DNA from: Urechis unicinctus
Taxonomy: Eukaryota > Annelida > Polychaeta > Xenopneusta > Urechidae
Assembly (NCBI GenBank): GCA_034190875.2
Contig: CM067354.1
Coordinates: 49,971,908-50,035,907 of the forward strand
Length of the DNA: 64,000 bases
Direction of reading: 5' to 3'
Shown: piece by piece, positions 47,563-58,300 of the stretch
Position numbering within the stretch: position 1 is the stretch's first letter
Layout of the letters: every line of letters begins with the position of its first letter
The notes under the pieces: generated by a model
Database searches by the model: none
Seen by the model: only the letters and a program-made list of their open reading frames with translations
Told to the model about the DNA's origin: nothing
Position numbers and translations under genes: made by a program

Positions 47563-48279
47563 GTACCAAGGTGCACTCCATGCACCATAATGAATAGCAG
47601 CGGAGATATGCATAGAGATCTAAACCGATGCAATAATCTTTTACTGGACTATAATTGCTACATATGACGCAATGATTATCAAGCAATAGCAAGCGATGCA
47701 AAAATCTGCCGCCTTTTTATTTCAAACCACATCTTCTCATCAGACATCACGCAGGTGCTTTTACGTGCAGTGCCAATCAGGTATAATCGTCTGTTCCGGT
47801 GCGGCTTGCAAATTGTCGTGAGACTGCGTCATCCAATTGCAAATGATATTTGGTCCAACGCCGATGGTATTTATGTTCATAGTTTTACAATCATTAGACA
47901 GCAGACATAGTCTGCGATCATTTAGTAATTATTTGCCTGCGTATCTCACTAGCAAAGCTCGCCACTATTTATGTCTTATTTACAAATATAATATTGAGCA
48001 ATATATGTTTGATATTGCATGTAAAAAGGTTTATAGATTTATACTGAAGCACAATAGTAGCATGAATAGAACTGATATGCCTATATATCATTCCTATTGA
48101 TGTGGATATATCGGGAATAAAGCATGTAGCAACATAACAGATAATAAGTGAGTTATGAATAACACAACGTCCATCAGGCTTATATATATTGAATTTCTAT
48201 GTGTGATAATGCTCGTTTAAGGATGAGTATGTATTGGTGAAGTTTACAAGTAGACATTTGCTGCATCTGGAAGCGCTGT

Positions 48280-48609
48280 CTAATGGAGCACATGTATTGG
48301 ATAAGTGATAGTCTGCCTATCATACCATAAAGGCGAGAGGTCAAAACGTGATGCCGTACAATGAAGAGCGAGCTCCATAGTAAAAGGAGAGTAATTGTAC
48401 TTGCAAATCCCTATTTGGTGCCCATTGCAAGAGATTTCAGCAGCAAATGAGGGATAAGGAGTCCGTTGTATATTGTGCATCCCCCTGAGCAGGGGAGAAG
48501 TTTTCATAACGGTTTCATATAGTGATCCGCACGGATAACAGTTTCCGCATGGGTAGTCGCTTGTTTGAAGGACGGACGCTCTATTAGTCATTTCCTGGCG
48601 CGTTTTCAA
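48280..48609 (-). pseudogene. Right-arm partner of the CGN/CGS short ORF (4,571-4,690)
   Basis: It starts MTNRASVLQ like the left copy and keeps SDYPCGNCYPCGSLYET, then shifts away (VMKTSPLLRG) and runs on in a frame that lacks the TMSVTQHFYPA ending. The shared phrase is thus broken by a small indel after YET. The downstream part of this ORF (YPIHVLH) is shared with 4,602-4,874 in another frame. Confidence 0.4.
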
Positions 48610-50744
48610 TCAGCAATTTGCTTTCATGTGTGATATTCAGGGGATCAAAACTAAGCTTGATTATAGCAATACTGAAAATATCACTAGGTTAGCTTATTGA
48701 CCGATTTTGCTGCTGTCGGGCAAACAAAACCTCGAGTATTAATCCTTATAGAGCATGTAAGCAACTCGTGCAACAGGAATGATGTCAACACAAAATAACC
48801 TAAACGTTTTATATATACTGAAGTGCAATGATAGGTGTTTTGAAATGACTAGCCTTATAATGTTTAATATCAGGCACGCATGATGGCAAGGTAGTCGGCA
48901 CAGGGTAACTTGGTTGGGCATCGATGTTTTTTAAATTATTGATTTAATCTTGATTTGCATAGAAAGTATAGTTCCGTCGCGGATTAAACCTGATGTCAAT
49001 GTCTTCATTGGAACATAAATGGATTTATTATGAATCAGAGTTGTTTTGTAAACTCCAAGGGACAGTATCCTGTCACAGCGCTTTTGCCCATAATGGCTTA
49101 TCAGCAATTATATTATTTGTTTCCAAACCAACTCTTTGTGTAATCAAAATCATATAAACTGAAATATATGTACAGGCAGCATTGTTTTGTATGTGTATAT
49201 TTATGGCATGCTGAATGAAACACGATTGAAATAGTTTTAATTGACTGGAGCTTGACGCATAAGTAGCCAACGAAACATATAATGAACGATCACCACATCA
49301 CAAGATGGACCACATCAGCTAAAGGACCAAGGTCTAACAATTGCTTTAAATACACGTCTCCGCTCGGCAATTGTCCATCAGTAAAACCTCGCAGGGTGCC
49401 CTCAATGATATTTCCATCAGAACTATTAAGAGGTTTCTATAACCTTGATATGAGATCCCGCAAATGGCTACAGAGGAGGTAATCTAGCTGTGTATAAAGA
49501 ATACAAAGGACAAGCACTCTATGAGCGTCGCAGGTATGGTGCAAGACTAGCCCAATATCAAGCGTTCCACCAATGGTGCAGCATTGATGAAATCTCGCTT
49601 GAATGACAGTTAACTTCATGTAAAATTCAAAGGTTATTTGAGATTAGAGGCAGCCGTTAAGAGCATTTGGCCGAACAGACTATTATTTTGATTATATATT
49701 ATCAGGTTTAGAAATATAAAATATTCTTTGAATACACAGCCATATTAGACAATTGTCCATAGGTGAACATGCATGTGTGCATTTAATGGTTGGCCTGACT
49801 GAACTATATAGGAGTTTATGTGGATCGTTAAAACAAGTGCAATCTAACAAATGGCTACCTAGGGAAGTAGTTTCGGTGATACCTGGATCATAGGATAGCA
49901 ATAGAACTGTCATTTTATTAAGTACCAAAAGCTATGATGTTCAGTGATAATGCATAGTATTAGCTAGATTTCTATCTGCATATATATTGTTACTCCAACG
50001 AAAGGCTTAGATATAAATTTTTCTGACCTGTCGGGAACATTGCCAATCGCAGGAAATATGGTCAAGATAGCTAGTCAAGATTCCATGCGAATCAGCAATT
50101 AATTATGAACGTATTTAACCAGAAATAATAAGGATGTTGCTCATTTGACATTAAAAGCTTTTAATTATTAATGGTCTTTAGATTTCATAATTAACACGCA
50201 GATTGCAAATGACATCAGAACAGCACGACAAAGCTGATAATATTGTTGTAATATCAGAGTAACAAAAATTGCACAAATGTCCATTTGAACGCTCTCTTGC
50301 AATAAGTTCGCTTTTCTAGCTTCGCACCATCAAAAGCATTGTACCATATTAGTAAGCCAATGTGATTTCTGTGTTTAATAACACTCAGAAAGGCATGAGG
50401 TGAGTTATTGATGACCACAACAGTAAACACAATTTATATTGCCAAGCTGTTGTGCTAGCTAACATAAGTGACGTAAAGAGATGAAACCCGTATATTCAAA
50501 ACACCATTTGCTATTATTCAGTTTTTTTAGCCAACTGCATCTTTGATACCGTTAAATGTTCGGTTTTCTTTCATTGACACCGCTGCTTTTGTATCTTATT
50601 TTCTAGAAGTATCTGCACGCTGATTGCACATAACAATTTAAAATAGTGTATTGGTAAATCAAATTAATGATAACAAGCCATGCAAGAATGGTTATTGTGC
50701 ATAAGCAAAGTATAATATTTCCCTTATAAAAATTTGCATATCTT

Positions 50745-51017
50745 TTGCGTCAATCAAATGACTGTCAGAGCAAATTTTTTTATTGCATTGTTCATCGCTA
50801 TGTTGTCTGCAATGCAAAGCTTATACTTGAGGCAAAAAAACCCATAATAAATCAGAAGAGGGACAGCTGGAAACCTGCTTCGAAGCACACAACAACATTA
50901 ACAGCATCACTGCTCAAGTTTTTGCCGCATACAACAATACCCGAAATATTGAGACTATATATAAAGGTGTATCATTATCTGTCTAGGTGTAGTGATATGG
51001 ATAAAATGAGCTGGTAA
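50745..51017 (+). pseudogene. Right-arm copy of the KSEEGQL exon
   Basis: In the frame used by 2,927-3,145 it reads EEGQLETCFEAHNNINSITA and continues close to the left copy (NTRNIET) until TAG, where the left has CAG followed by GTGTAG. One base is missing in an A-run near 50,840, so the upstream part is out of frame and hits TGA. An overlapping frame stays open for 90 codons but crosses this conserved block out of register. Confidence 0.35.
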
Positions 51018-51766
51018 CTGGTCATCATGCCTGTATCATGGTGGTGACAAGAGTGCCGAATGTACATTATGGTCTTTGCATAAGGTCATAGATTGACAAA
51101 TTGACCAAGCCTAATATGTTTATGCACCTTAAGTCTGTGTGGTTGTCTAACATAGACCCACCCACAAGGCCCTTTTCTTATGCCGAGCAGCAATGATACA
51201 AGTAGGGCACGTAATTGCTTTGTTAAGCAGTGAAACAAAAATAAAATAAGGTATTTTTGTTTATTTTTTCCAACATACGACATTTTAGCATCCCATTGTG
51301 AATGTCAAAATCAATATTTCTCTGTGTTGCAAGACAAGACTCTTTGTAGCATGATTACCACATTCTGTACTATGACGTTGGGTAACCTAGAATTAAAGCA
51401 CGGCCTTGTTGGAATTCATATCAATAGCAATGAGGTCTGAAGCAGATGAAGTCTTTGTATTGGTAAAATTACGACATCGCTGGAACCGTTACATTAAACA
51501 AGTCAACAGTACCTGCATATTAAACAGTGCTACATAAGACGTTTCTCTTTAAATGGTTATTGACCTCCTGTATATTTATCACTACCGCTATCCATGCTAC
51601 CCACATAAAGCTCTAATCTAATAAGAGCGGTGTGTTCAGGCTAATGTTCGATAAAATGATTTGAGTGCTGGTGTTTATGCTAATTGCAGAATCAAATAAC
51701 ACCATTTACCCAGCAGTGTTCTATCTTAAATGTGATTTCACAGAGCAGACCAGCGTGCCTATACTA

Positions 51767-51817
51767 CTGCGCAGGCGCTAATCTGCGATGGGCATTTTCA
51801 CTCTACTATTAGCCAAT
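51767..51817 (+). promoter_or_regulatory. Candidate promoter of the KCNMB-like gene: NRF1-like site and CCAAT box
   Basis: CTGCGCAGGCGC (51,767-51,778) resembles an NRF1 site and AGCCAATCGG (51,811-51,820) is a good NF-Y/CCAAT box, 150-200 bp upstream of the ATG at 51,970. The region is GC-richer than its surroundings. The left-arm equivalent (2,220-2,310) has CAGCGCAGTCGCC instead of the NRF1-like site and lacks about 55 nt including the CCAAT box. Assigning these as the working promoter is an inference. Confidence 0.45.
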
Positions 51818-51969
51818 CGGATGCCACCCACCGGCAGAGGAGCAGCTCGCTACAGGCAGAGGCACAGTCGCGTTTGAAAGAGGGAGCGTGCGGATGGTGA
51901 GATAAATCAGAGGATTAGAACGGCACGGTAGTATGCAATGTGAGTGAATTATAGTACAAAAACAGCAAC

Positions 51970-52836
51970 ATGGATGAAAGAGAAGATTGTATACGTCTTT
52001 GTCCTAGTTCGGACGTGGAAAACGGTGATAACCAAACTACGTCAGCCGGTGATGGATGTGGTGAAAGCAGCGATGCTGAGGATTATAGCGTGGAATACAC
52101 TGTGTCTAGATACTTTCCCTCACTAATGATGTCATCAGACACACGCGCCAAACGCATACAAATGGATTGTAGAATTACTAAGTCTTGTATTTTGACAATT
52201 TACCTATTTCTGATAATGATACTGCTTTGCAGTATTGTGTCAATGATTGTCAGTACGATGTTCATTCTTCTACCATACACAAAAGTGTCACGGTTTATTG
52301 TCACCGAGTGTGTTAGAAATGAGACGGAATACACAGCTTACAAACAATGTTCGTGTGGTAAAGGATGCACTTCACATTATCCATGTCTTCGCATTAAGGT
52401 TGCTTACACAGACCTCCATAACAGCATGCGTATTTCTCCCTTGGTTGTTGATGAGACAGATTTGCACAAACCAGTAAGTCACTTTGTCGTTATTGAAGAA
52501 TGTTAATCATTATCAATATTCATGTAGAAATTAGAACGGACTGTGTATGGTTTGTGTAAATGACAGTGTTCCTTCTACCCGACCTGCTTGGGCTCCAAAG
52601 CCGAGAATAAAGTAGCTGTGCGTCGATTCGAACTTCAATATGGCCGACGAAATCACAGCTATCCTTGTTGGTACAATTCTCATCACTCAGACTCTGTTTT
52701 ACTGAAGCGTCGATTTCATTTACAGCATGTGGTTCACGGACTACTGTGGCCTTTTATTTTATTTTTAGCATCAATAATTGCACTTATTTACATATATTAT
52801 TCAAATATGTATTCGAGAAACATGAATACAAATTAA
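51970..52836 (+). CDS. BK (Slo) channel beta-subunit-like two-TM protein
   Basis: Exon 1 is 51,970-52,473 (168 codons, donor GTAAGT), with a 93-bp intron, and exon 2 is 52,567-52,836; both are phase 0, 257 aa in all, within the range of KCNMB proteins. The order is: an acidic cytoplasmic N-terminus (1-70), TM1 about 73-101 (ILTIYLFLIMILLCSIVSMI), and an extracellular loop with Cys at 114, 127, 129, 133, 139, 169, 175 and 202. Then comes TM2 about 226-245 (WPFILFLASIIALIYIYY). Loop landmarks match the CaKB family: CSCGKGC..YPCL, CSFYPTC, SYPCWY and HGLLWP just before TM2. NET (117) and NHS (197) are possible N-glycosylation sites. In that family such proteins set the gating and calcium sensitivity of BK potassium channels; insect TipE is a distant relative. 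ATTAAA overlapping the stop could be a poly(A) signal. Confidence 0.82.
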
Positions 52837-53001
52837 AGTGCCGGTTATATGTACTTATTGACCGATATCAGTTATATTAGCATAGGGTAGCATTTTGTTC
52901 AATGCTACCCTTCTGTAAAAGCATTTTTAGTCGATTATTCTCAATATCATTGCTGCTTCCGATTCGTCTTATATTCAAATCTCCTCATTGAATGCATAGC
53001 C

Positions 53002-53223
53002 ATGTTGGCACATATCTGCTCTCTGTGCCTCAAGCCGTTAAATCAAGGTAGATTTGCGAGTTTTAGTTGCTGCAGAGCATCATGGAGCCTATTTACACTT
53101 CCGGCAACAGTAAAAAATGAACTGCAGTGTGGCCATATTGTACAACTATGCTTCATCACGTATGGACTGCAGGACAACCAGCCTTCGTCCAATGGCTATA
53201 TACTGCAGCTTATAACAAAATAA
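53002..53223 (+). CDS. Small conserved ORF downstream of the KCNMB-like gene (right copy)
   Basis: Partner of 926-1,111. Shared ICSLCLKPLNQGRF and ASWSLFTLPAT, same frame, same strand as the KCNMB-like gene, starting 165 bp after its stop. The right copy runs about 25 codons further (YGLQDNQPSSNGYI). No domain, signal peptide or acceptor is evident. Alternatives are conserved 3' UTR or an independent small protein. Confidence 0.3.
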   Translation: MLAHICSLCLKPLNQGRFASFSCCRASWSLFTLPATVKNELQCGHIVQLCFITYGLQDNQPSSNGYILQLITK

Positions 53224-53591
53224 GCATTCTTATGTTTTAATGCTGACCATGCTTCTGAGTACCCGCCTGTTGTGACAAATTGAACAAACTCTCGATTCGT
53301 ATTATCACTAGATTATACCGATCGTGATATATGCGTATTTTCATATGTGTCCTGTATATGGTTGCTTGCGGCCGATATGAGATAACTTTTGTTACACTGA
53401 CTTATTGATTAAAAGGGTGGCAATATTTGTTCCGTAGGATTAATGGAACAGAATGCAAAACGCATTAGACATTAAAAATATATTTGTTTGCAGCTTTGTG
53501 AGTTATATGGATATGATGAGTTTGAATAATAACCTAACAGTATTGATTAATGACAAAAGCATCATAAAAAAAACAGATGGCAATAGTATAC

Positions 53592-54900
53592 AGTGCATAT
53601 TAAATATTCCATACAGGTCACAGAAAAAGTGGCGTCTAACGTAATTAAAATGGCTATCTAAGTCTGCTTTTGGAACGCAATCAAAACAAATTCATTTATA
53701 CATTTGTATCAAGGCCTTACCAGTACCGAAACATCACACCATTGATGCCCTGCACTGTCTGCCAAAATATGCATTGCTAAATATGCATTAGCCTTTCTAC
53801 ATTGACGTTTATGGTATGCAGTATAATTGAGAGGTACCTATATGCGAACGCACATGTGCTTGTTTCTATGACCCACATCTATTTACCAGCAATGCCAATG
53901 CGGCTAAACATATTGCGTGCCAGAATAAATCTGCCATCCTCTGATAGCATGTCGACGTATTTGTTTATAACGTATAATCATTTTGAGACGTAAATTACAC
54001 GCGGATTGTATGCTGAACACAGTCAATGAAATAGTAAGACAGAATAACAGAACAACAGTCGGATATCGATATTTGGGTTTGTTAATGTATAGCAATCGTT
54101 TTCACATGTCGATGTACTGACATGTAGGAGACTCCAAGAGGTATTGCTTGTAACAGACTTATCCTACATTTCAACTTGTATATCACCATAGAAACACATG
54201 CATCAATGATATACACGAAAATGTGAAGCGCAGTAATGATACCACTGCAACTCTTAAATCAAAGTATAGGAACATTTACTTCATTCCTCGTTTCATGAGG
54301 ACGAAGCAAGATGGATTAAGTGTTTCCCTTATGAAGAATAATTCCTCTAATCGGGATAATGTTTGATCGCCTGATGCAATGTTTGTCTATGCGAGAAGTC
54401 TTGTCGAGTGTGTTGTGTTATTTATCATATATGCGATGGGGCAAATCACTCAATGTTGTGCGATGACCGTGAAGATGAGCATATATTTCACGGACTGGAA
54501 TTATGCATTAGCATGTTGGCTATAAGGTCTATCTGTTATTACAGATAACAATTTAATGCAATAGTTGACGTATGTGTCCAATCGATTGATCTTTTGCACA
54601 TTCAAGTTATGTGTGGTTTGTGTCACGTTCCCATGTCATATGCAAACGTTCATATGATGAACCAAGGATGGTGCAGTATGCACCGAGCAATGTTTATCAC
54701 TATGCAGATATTATGCGCCGCGTAACGAAGAGTTTGGAAGTTGTATGCATGGAAGAAGACATTTTATTTGTATTTCAAAGTTCACTATTCGTCGTTTTCT
54801 AATATCAGAATAGTGCCTCGCCTCTCTGCCTGCTTGCACTTTTAGCAAGTGATGTTAGGGAGTCCATTCGTGGCAATCTCTTTTGTGCAATTCGGAACCA
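53592..54900. other. Flank outside the visible inverted repeat, no gene seen
   Basis: The left arm has already reached the window edge, so it is unknown whether this stretch is still paired. Only short chance ORFs are visible. Near 53,765-53,795 the phrase AATATGCATT is repeated. Confidence 0.35.
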
Positions 54901-54929
54901 TCACATTATCCTATAAAACGGTTTTGTCG

Positions 54930-55560
54930 GTGTGTAAGACCAAACATAATCCGACTAGGTTCTCACACTATCTATATTAATTATAATAATTTCAATCGCG
55001 GTCATACTCTGAAATTTCACATGTCATTATCATTGGGAAAATACATATCTTGAGTAGTATCACATGGATGGATTACCTTCCGATCACGGTTTAATACTTT
55101 TTGCTTGAAAGTCTTAGCCTTGATATGTCGTCGTCAGATGAATATTACTTTATTTTCAACAATATATATCTAACTAATGGCTACCTAGGGAATAAATGTC
55201 GGCGGATATCTGCATCGTAGGATGGCCATATAATCGTCGATATGTTTAGAAGCGTAAGCAATGATGTTAGATTATGCATAGTATTAACGGAATGTCTACC
55301 TGCACATCTTGTTGTTCCAAAAAAAGATTGTGATATAAATTAAGAGAGCAGTTTAGAGTAATGCCAATCGCGTGAAATATGGTTACGATAGCGAGTCGAG
55401 TAACATGCGAATTAACATTTAATTATGGGCGTATTTATTCAGCAACAATAGGTAGGTTGCTCAAATGCATACAATCACAATCAATAACCTACTAAGTGAG
55501 GGATTATCAATCGCACTCCACTAAAGCAACATCAGGGTATGTGATCTATGCCGCATTAAG
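54930..55560. repeat. Diverged direct copy of 41,510-42,170
   Basis: Matching phrases in the same order and orientation: CACACTATCTATATTA, TCAATCGCGGTCAT, TCACATGGATGGATTACCTT (against TCACATGAATGGGTTATCTT), a run around CTTGATATGTCG, and CTACCTGCACATCTTGTTG (against CTATCTACACATCATGTTG). No coding content is recognised. Confidence 0.55.
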
Positions 55561-55865
55561 TTTGTATTCTAGTGTAATCTATATACCATACCATGGCCAT
55601 TTTCGTATGCCAAGCCGTAATGGGATAAGTAGATCATATAATTGCTTAGCTAAGTAGTGAAACAAAACGTATTAGGTATCTTTTTTGTTTTTCCAAACGT
55701 CATTTAAGTTTGGCATCGTACGCTATAAAATTCATCCCAAATCTTCAGAATTGCTTTGTACTCGGTTACAGCAAGTAGTAAATAAATCGATTTGTCGAAT
55801 GTGGTCTTGTGTTTAGTATTTTACGCAGGGAATATTTGTAACATTTCGTCTGTGTATCATGTTCC

Positions 55866-57254
55866 TTGTTATTCCTATACGAATTCAGCATTGCCAATTG
55901 CGTCATCTTGCTTGAAAATTGCAGGCCAAATGAGCAAATTCTTGGTCATCATGCTATCCCTCCGATTTCAGTAGAGAAGCAGTATTGCATTTCGTCCATG
56001 GTCGAAATTTTACGCGATGAACCACAACTTGGACGTTTTTGTGCTAATGTTCCAATAGAGGTATTTCACACTAATCATGTACAAATAACAAGATTGCGTG
56101 AGTGGTTTTACCTATGTACAAGCACAATATTTTACAGTGATTATGTGCAATATCCATGCTTTCGGGTTTTGTTATTTATCGAAATTGTCTAAAGAAAGCA
56201 GCGATGCTAATGAAAAGAGATCCCAAAAATAAACGATGGATAAACACAAAAATGACAGTGACAAACCTGAGACATATACGTGCTAATCAATTTCGTATTA
56301 GTGCCAAAATAATTTGTCTCTAGTTTTCCTTGTTTTTGATTATGCTAATTATGATTGCACTAGACAGCTACACGCAATAAAGACTATTTCTATGTAGTTT
56401 GCCTACTGCACACCTGGAGCGCTAAATTTCTTCTGCCATAAAATTCACTGTTGAATGCATGCGTGCTTAAGGCATTAGTAGTTATTTATAATGTACAAGG
56501 ATAGTGGCGATTTTGGCCAAATAAATAAATCATGCATAATTGTGTTGCTGTCCAGTGGGTTATAAAGGAAACTTCCGAAAAGATGTGTGTTATTGAGAAG
56601 CTCTTTTTGTCACCATTGGTCCCTTTTGTATATGGAATCGCACCTTACAAATATCCTAAAAATTACATAATAAACAATATAACACATACAATATTTGTCT
56701 TTTGCAGGCGCATGTATGACTAGTGTAACTTTGGGCAAATGTCTTTCCTTCTTTGATTGTTTGTACGGAACGAGGCTTGATCACTTTGAACCGAAGGTGC
56801 AGGTAGCATTGTCTCCCCTGAATAAATCATGGTTACGCAAATGTCATGCTTGCGCGACCTATACACCATTACTGGTTTTTGAAATGACCAGGCTCATGTG
56901 ATGCAATATTCATCAAGGCACTCTCAATTTGTAATGTTGCCATTAATAAGAAAAATCTGAATATGTTTTGCATTAAGCAAAACACTGTGCACTGAGTTTT
57001 GTCATGGGTTTACTCCTAATATGACTTCACCGATAGTGATGTTGGACATACTGAGCAGAATAAAGCAGTATAACATTGGGCATTCCAACCATAATGGTTT
57101 TGCTGTGACGCAACTTATCCAGGGAGCATCAACTTCATATATATGCAATTCGTTACCATGCTGTTACATCCTTATAATAGGCTTTAAATTCACCATGGAT
57201 GTGTACCAAGTGCAGACATCTAAAGGCGACTTTATGTTAAATGCCAATATTTAA
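55866..57254 (+). other. Cluster of plus-strand ORFs with one good splice acceptor
   Basis: 55,866-56,192 (108 codons) contains MVEILRDEPQLGRFCANVPI. 56,709 onward follows a strong acceptor (TATTTGTCTTTTGCAG) and reads CMTSVTLGKCLSFF and KSWLRKCHACATYTPLL to a stop at 56,901. 57,021-57,254 contains FTMDVYQVQTSKGDF. They share a strand and spacing that would suit exons of one gene, but I found no donor partners, no second copy and no family. Confidence 0.22.
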
Positions 57255-57259
57255 TTCAA

Positions 57260-58300
57260 AAACGACAGCATTGATCGTGTGTACCATGTTCAGCCTTTGT
57301 AGTACATTGGCCACTTTCGCTTTTCATACCTTACTGATATAACACAACATACGTTGGGACAAACTATGCTTTAAATGTCTGTTTGACATTCTCGTAACAA
57401 TTGTTACTTCTCATGGAATCTAAAATCTCTACCTTAGAGCTTAACAATATTTCATACGATTGACATTTTCCCAAATTGCTGTTGCTAGATATACATCAGT
57501 TTGAACGAGGAGTGCACTATACACACAGTCAGGAGACTGTAAACATTTAGCTCAGGCAACGTAATAAGATGTAAACTACTTTAATAGTATGCATCCACTG
57601 AAGCAACATTGGTTCTGAAACTTGGCAAATATTAGCTTCTCTTTGGTTATCATATAATGCAGATATTAACTTAAGCTGCTTCATCTGATTGTGTGAATTG
57701 TTCGTCCATGCAAGATTAACATTAACCTCTTTGTAGCCCAGCTGGACGTACCAACAAAGACAATCACGGCGGGTTTGTCCAAAGCAAATTGCTTTCTGCG
57801 GGCGTGTATTCATAGCAATACATATCCGTTGATCCATTGTTTTTATGTGTTTTTGCGTTTGCATCATATACAAACCATGTCATGAGTTTAATTGGCGCAG
57901 ATGGTTAGGGGCGTAACCAATATTGCATCTATATGGAGTAATCAAGCATGTTAAATATTAAAATACTTGCCTTTCGTTACAAGCGATGTAATTGTTTACA
58001 GCATACCACCTTAGTTCCAGGGCTTCCCTGAAATGCCATAGAAGTGTTATGTGTGAAGCACCAAACATCAAGGTTTGATCAAGGTTAATTTCGGCACTTG
58101 AATTTTATAGGCAAGGGGCATCTCGTTCGATAAAGTTTCTTGGGGCATTATTTCAAACACGCATAGCGCTGTAACACCGGTCACTCATATTCAAGATTAT
58201 CAATAACAAGGTTGTGCCAGCGAACATGTGGCAGTATCTCTAGCTCAAGTCTTTTTCTTATTGGATTCCAATGATCAGTTGATTGGTGCACAATGACCGC
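57260..58300. other. AT-rich stretch without a supported gene
   Basis: 57,547-57,873 has a minus-strand ORF of 108 codons with no motif, partner or splice context. Nothing else is visible. Confidence 0.3.

Larger units (their letters stand above)
34262..53591. repeat. Right arm of the giant inverted repeat
   Basis: Inverse partner of 1-23,960. The inner end is near 34,262, where CGGTTCTTATTATCGCAACA matches the inverse of about 23,960-23,980. The outer end of the visible match is about 53,591 (GCAATAGTATAC against the first bases of the window). Coding exons are better preserved than flanks, and indels of tens of bases are frequent. The arms are therefore an old duplication rather than near-identical copies. 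Confidence 0.85.

Noticed and set aside
47204-47701. 165-codon minus-strand ORF
   Set aside because: It exists on this strand only because the 55-nt hairpin insertion joins shorter frames. The left copy shows the opposite strand as the conserved frame.
1-53591. Allelic haplotypes placed head-to-head by the assembler
   Set aside because: Divergence includes many indels, a roughly 5-kb one-arm segment and protein-level changes in the ZU5 exon that look too large for alleles. It cannot be fully excluded without reads.
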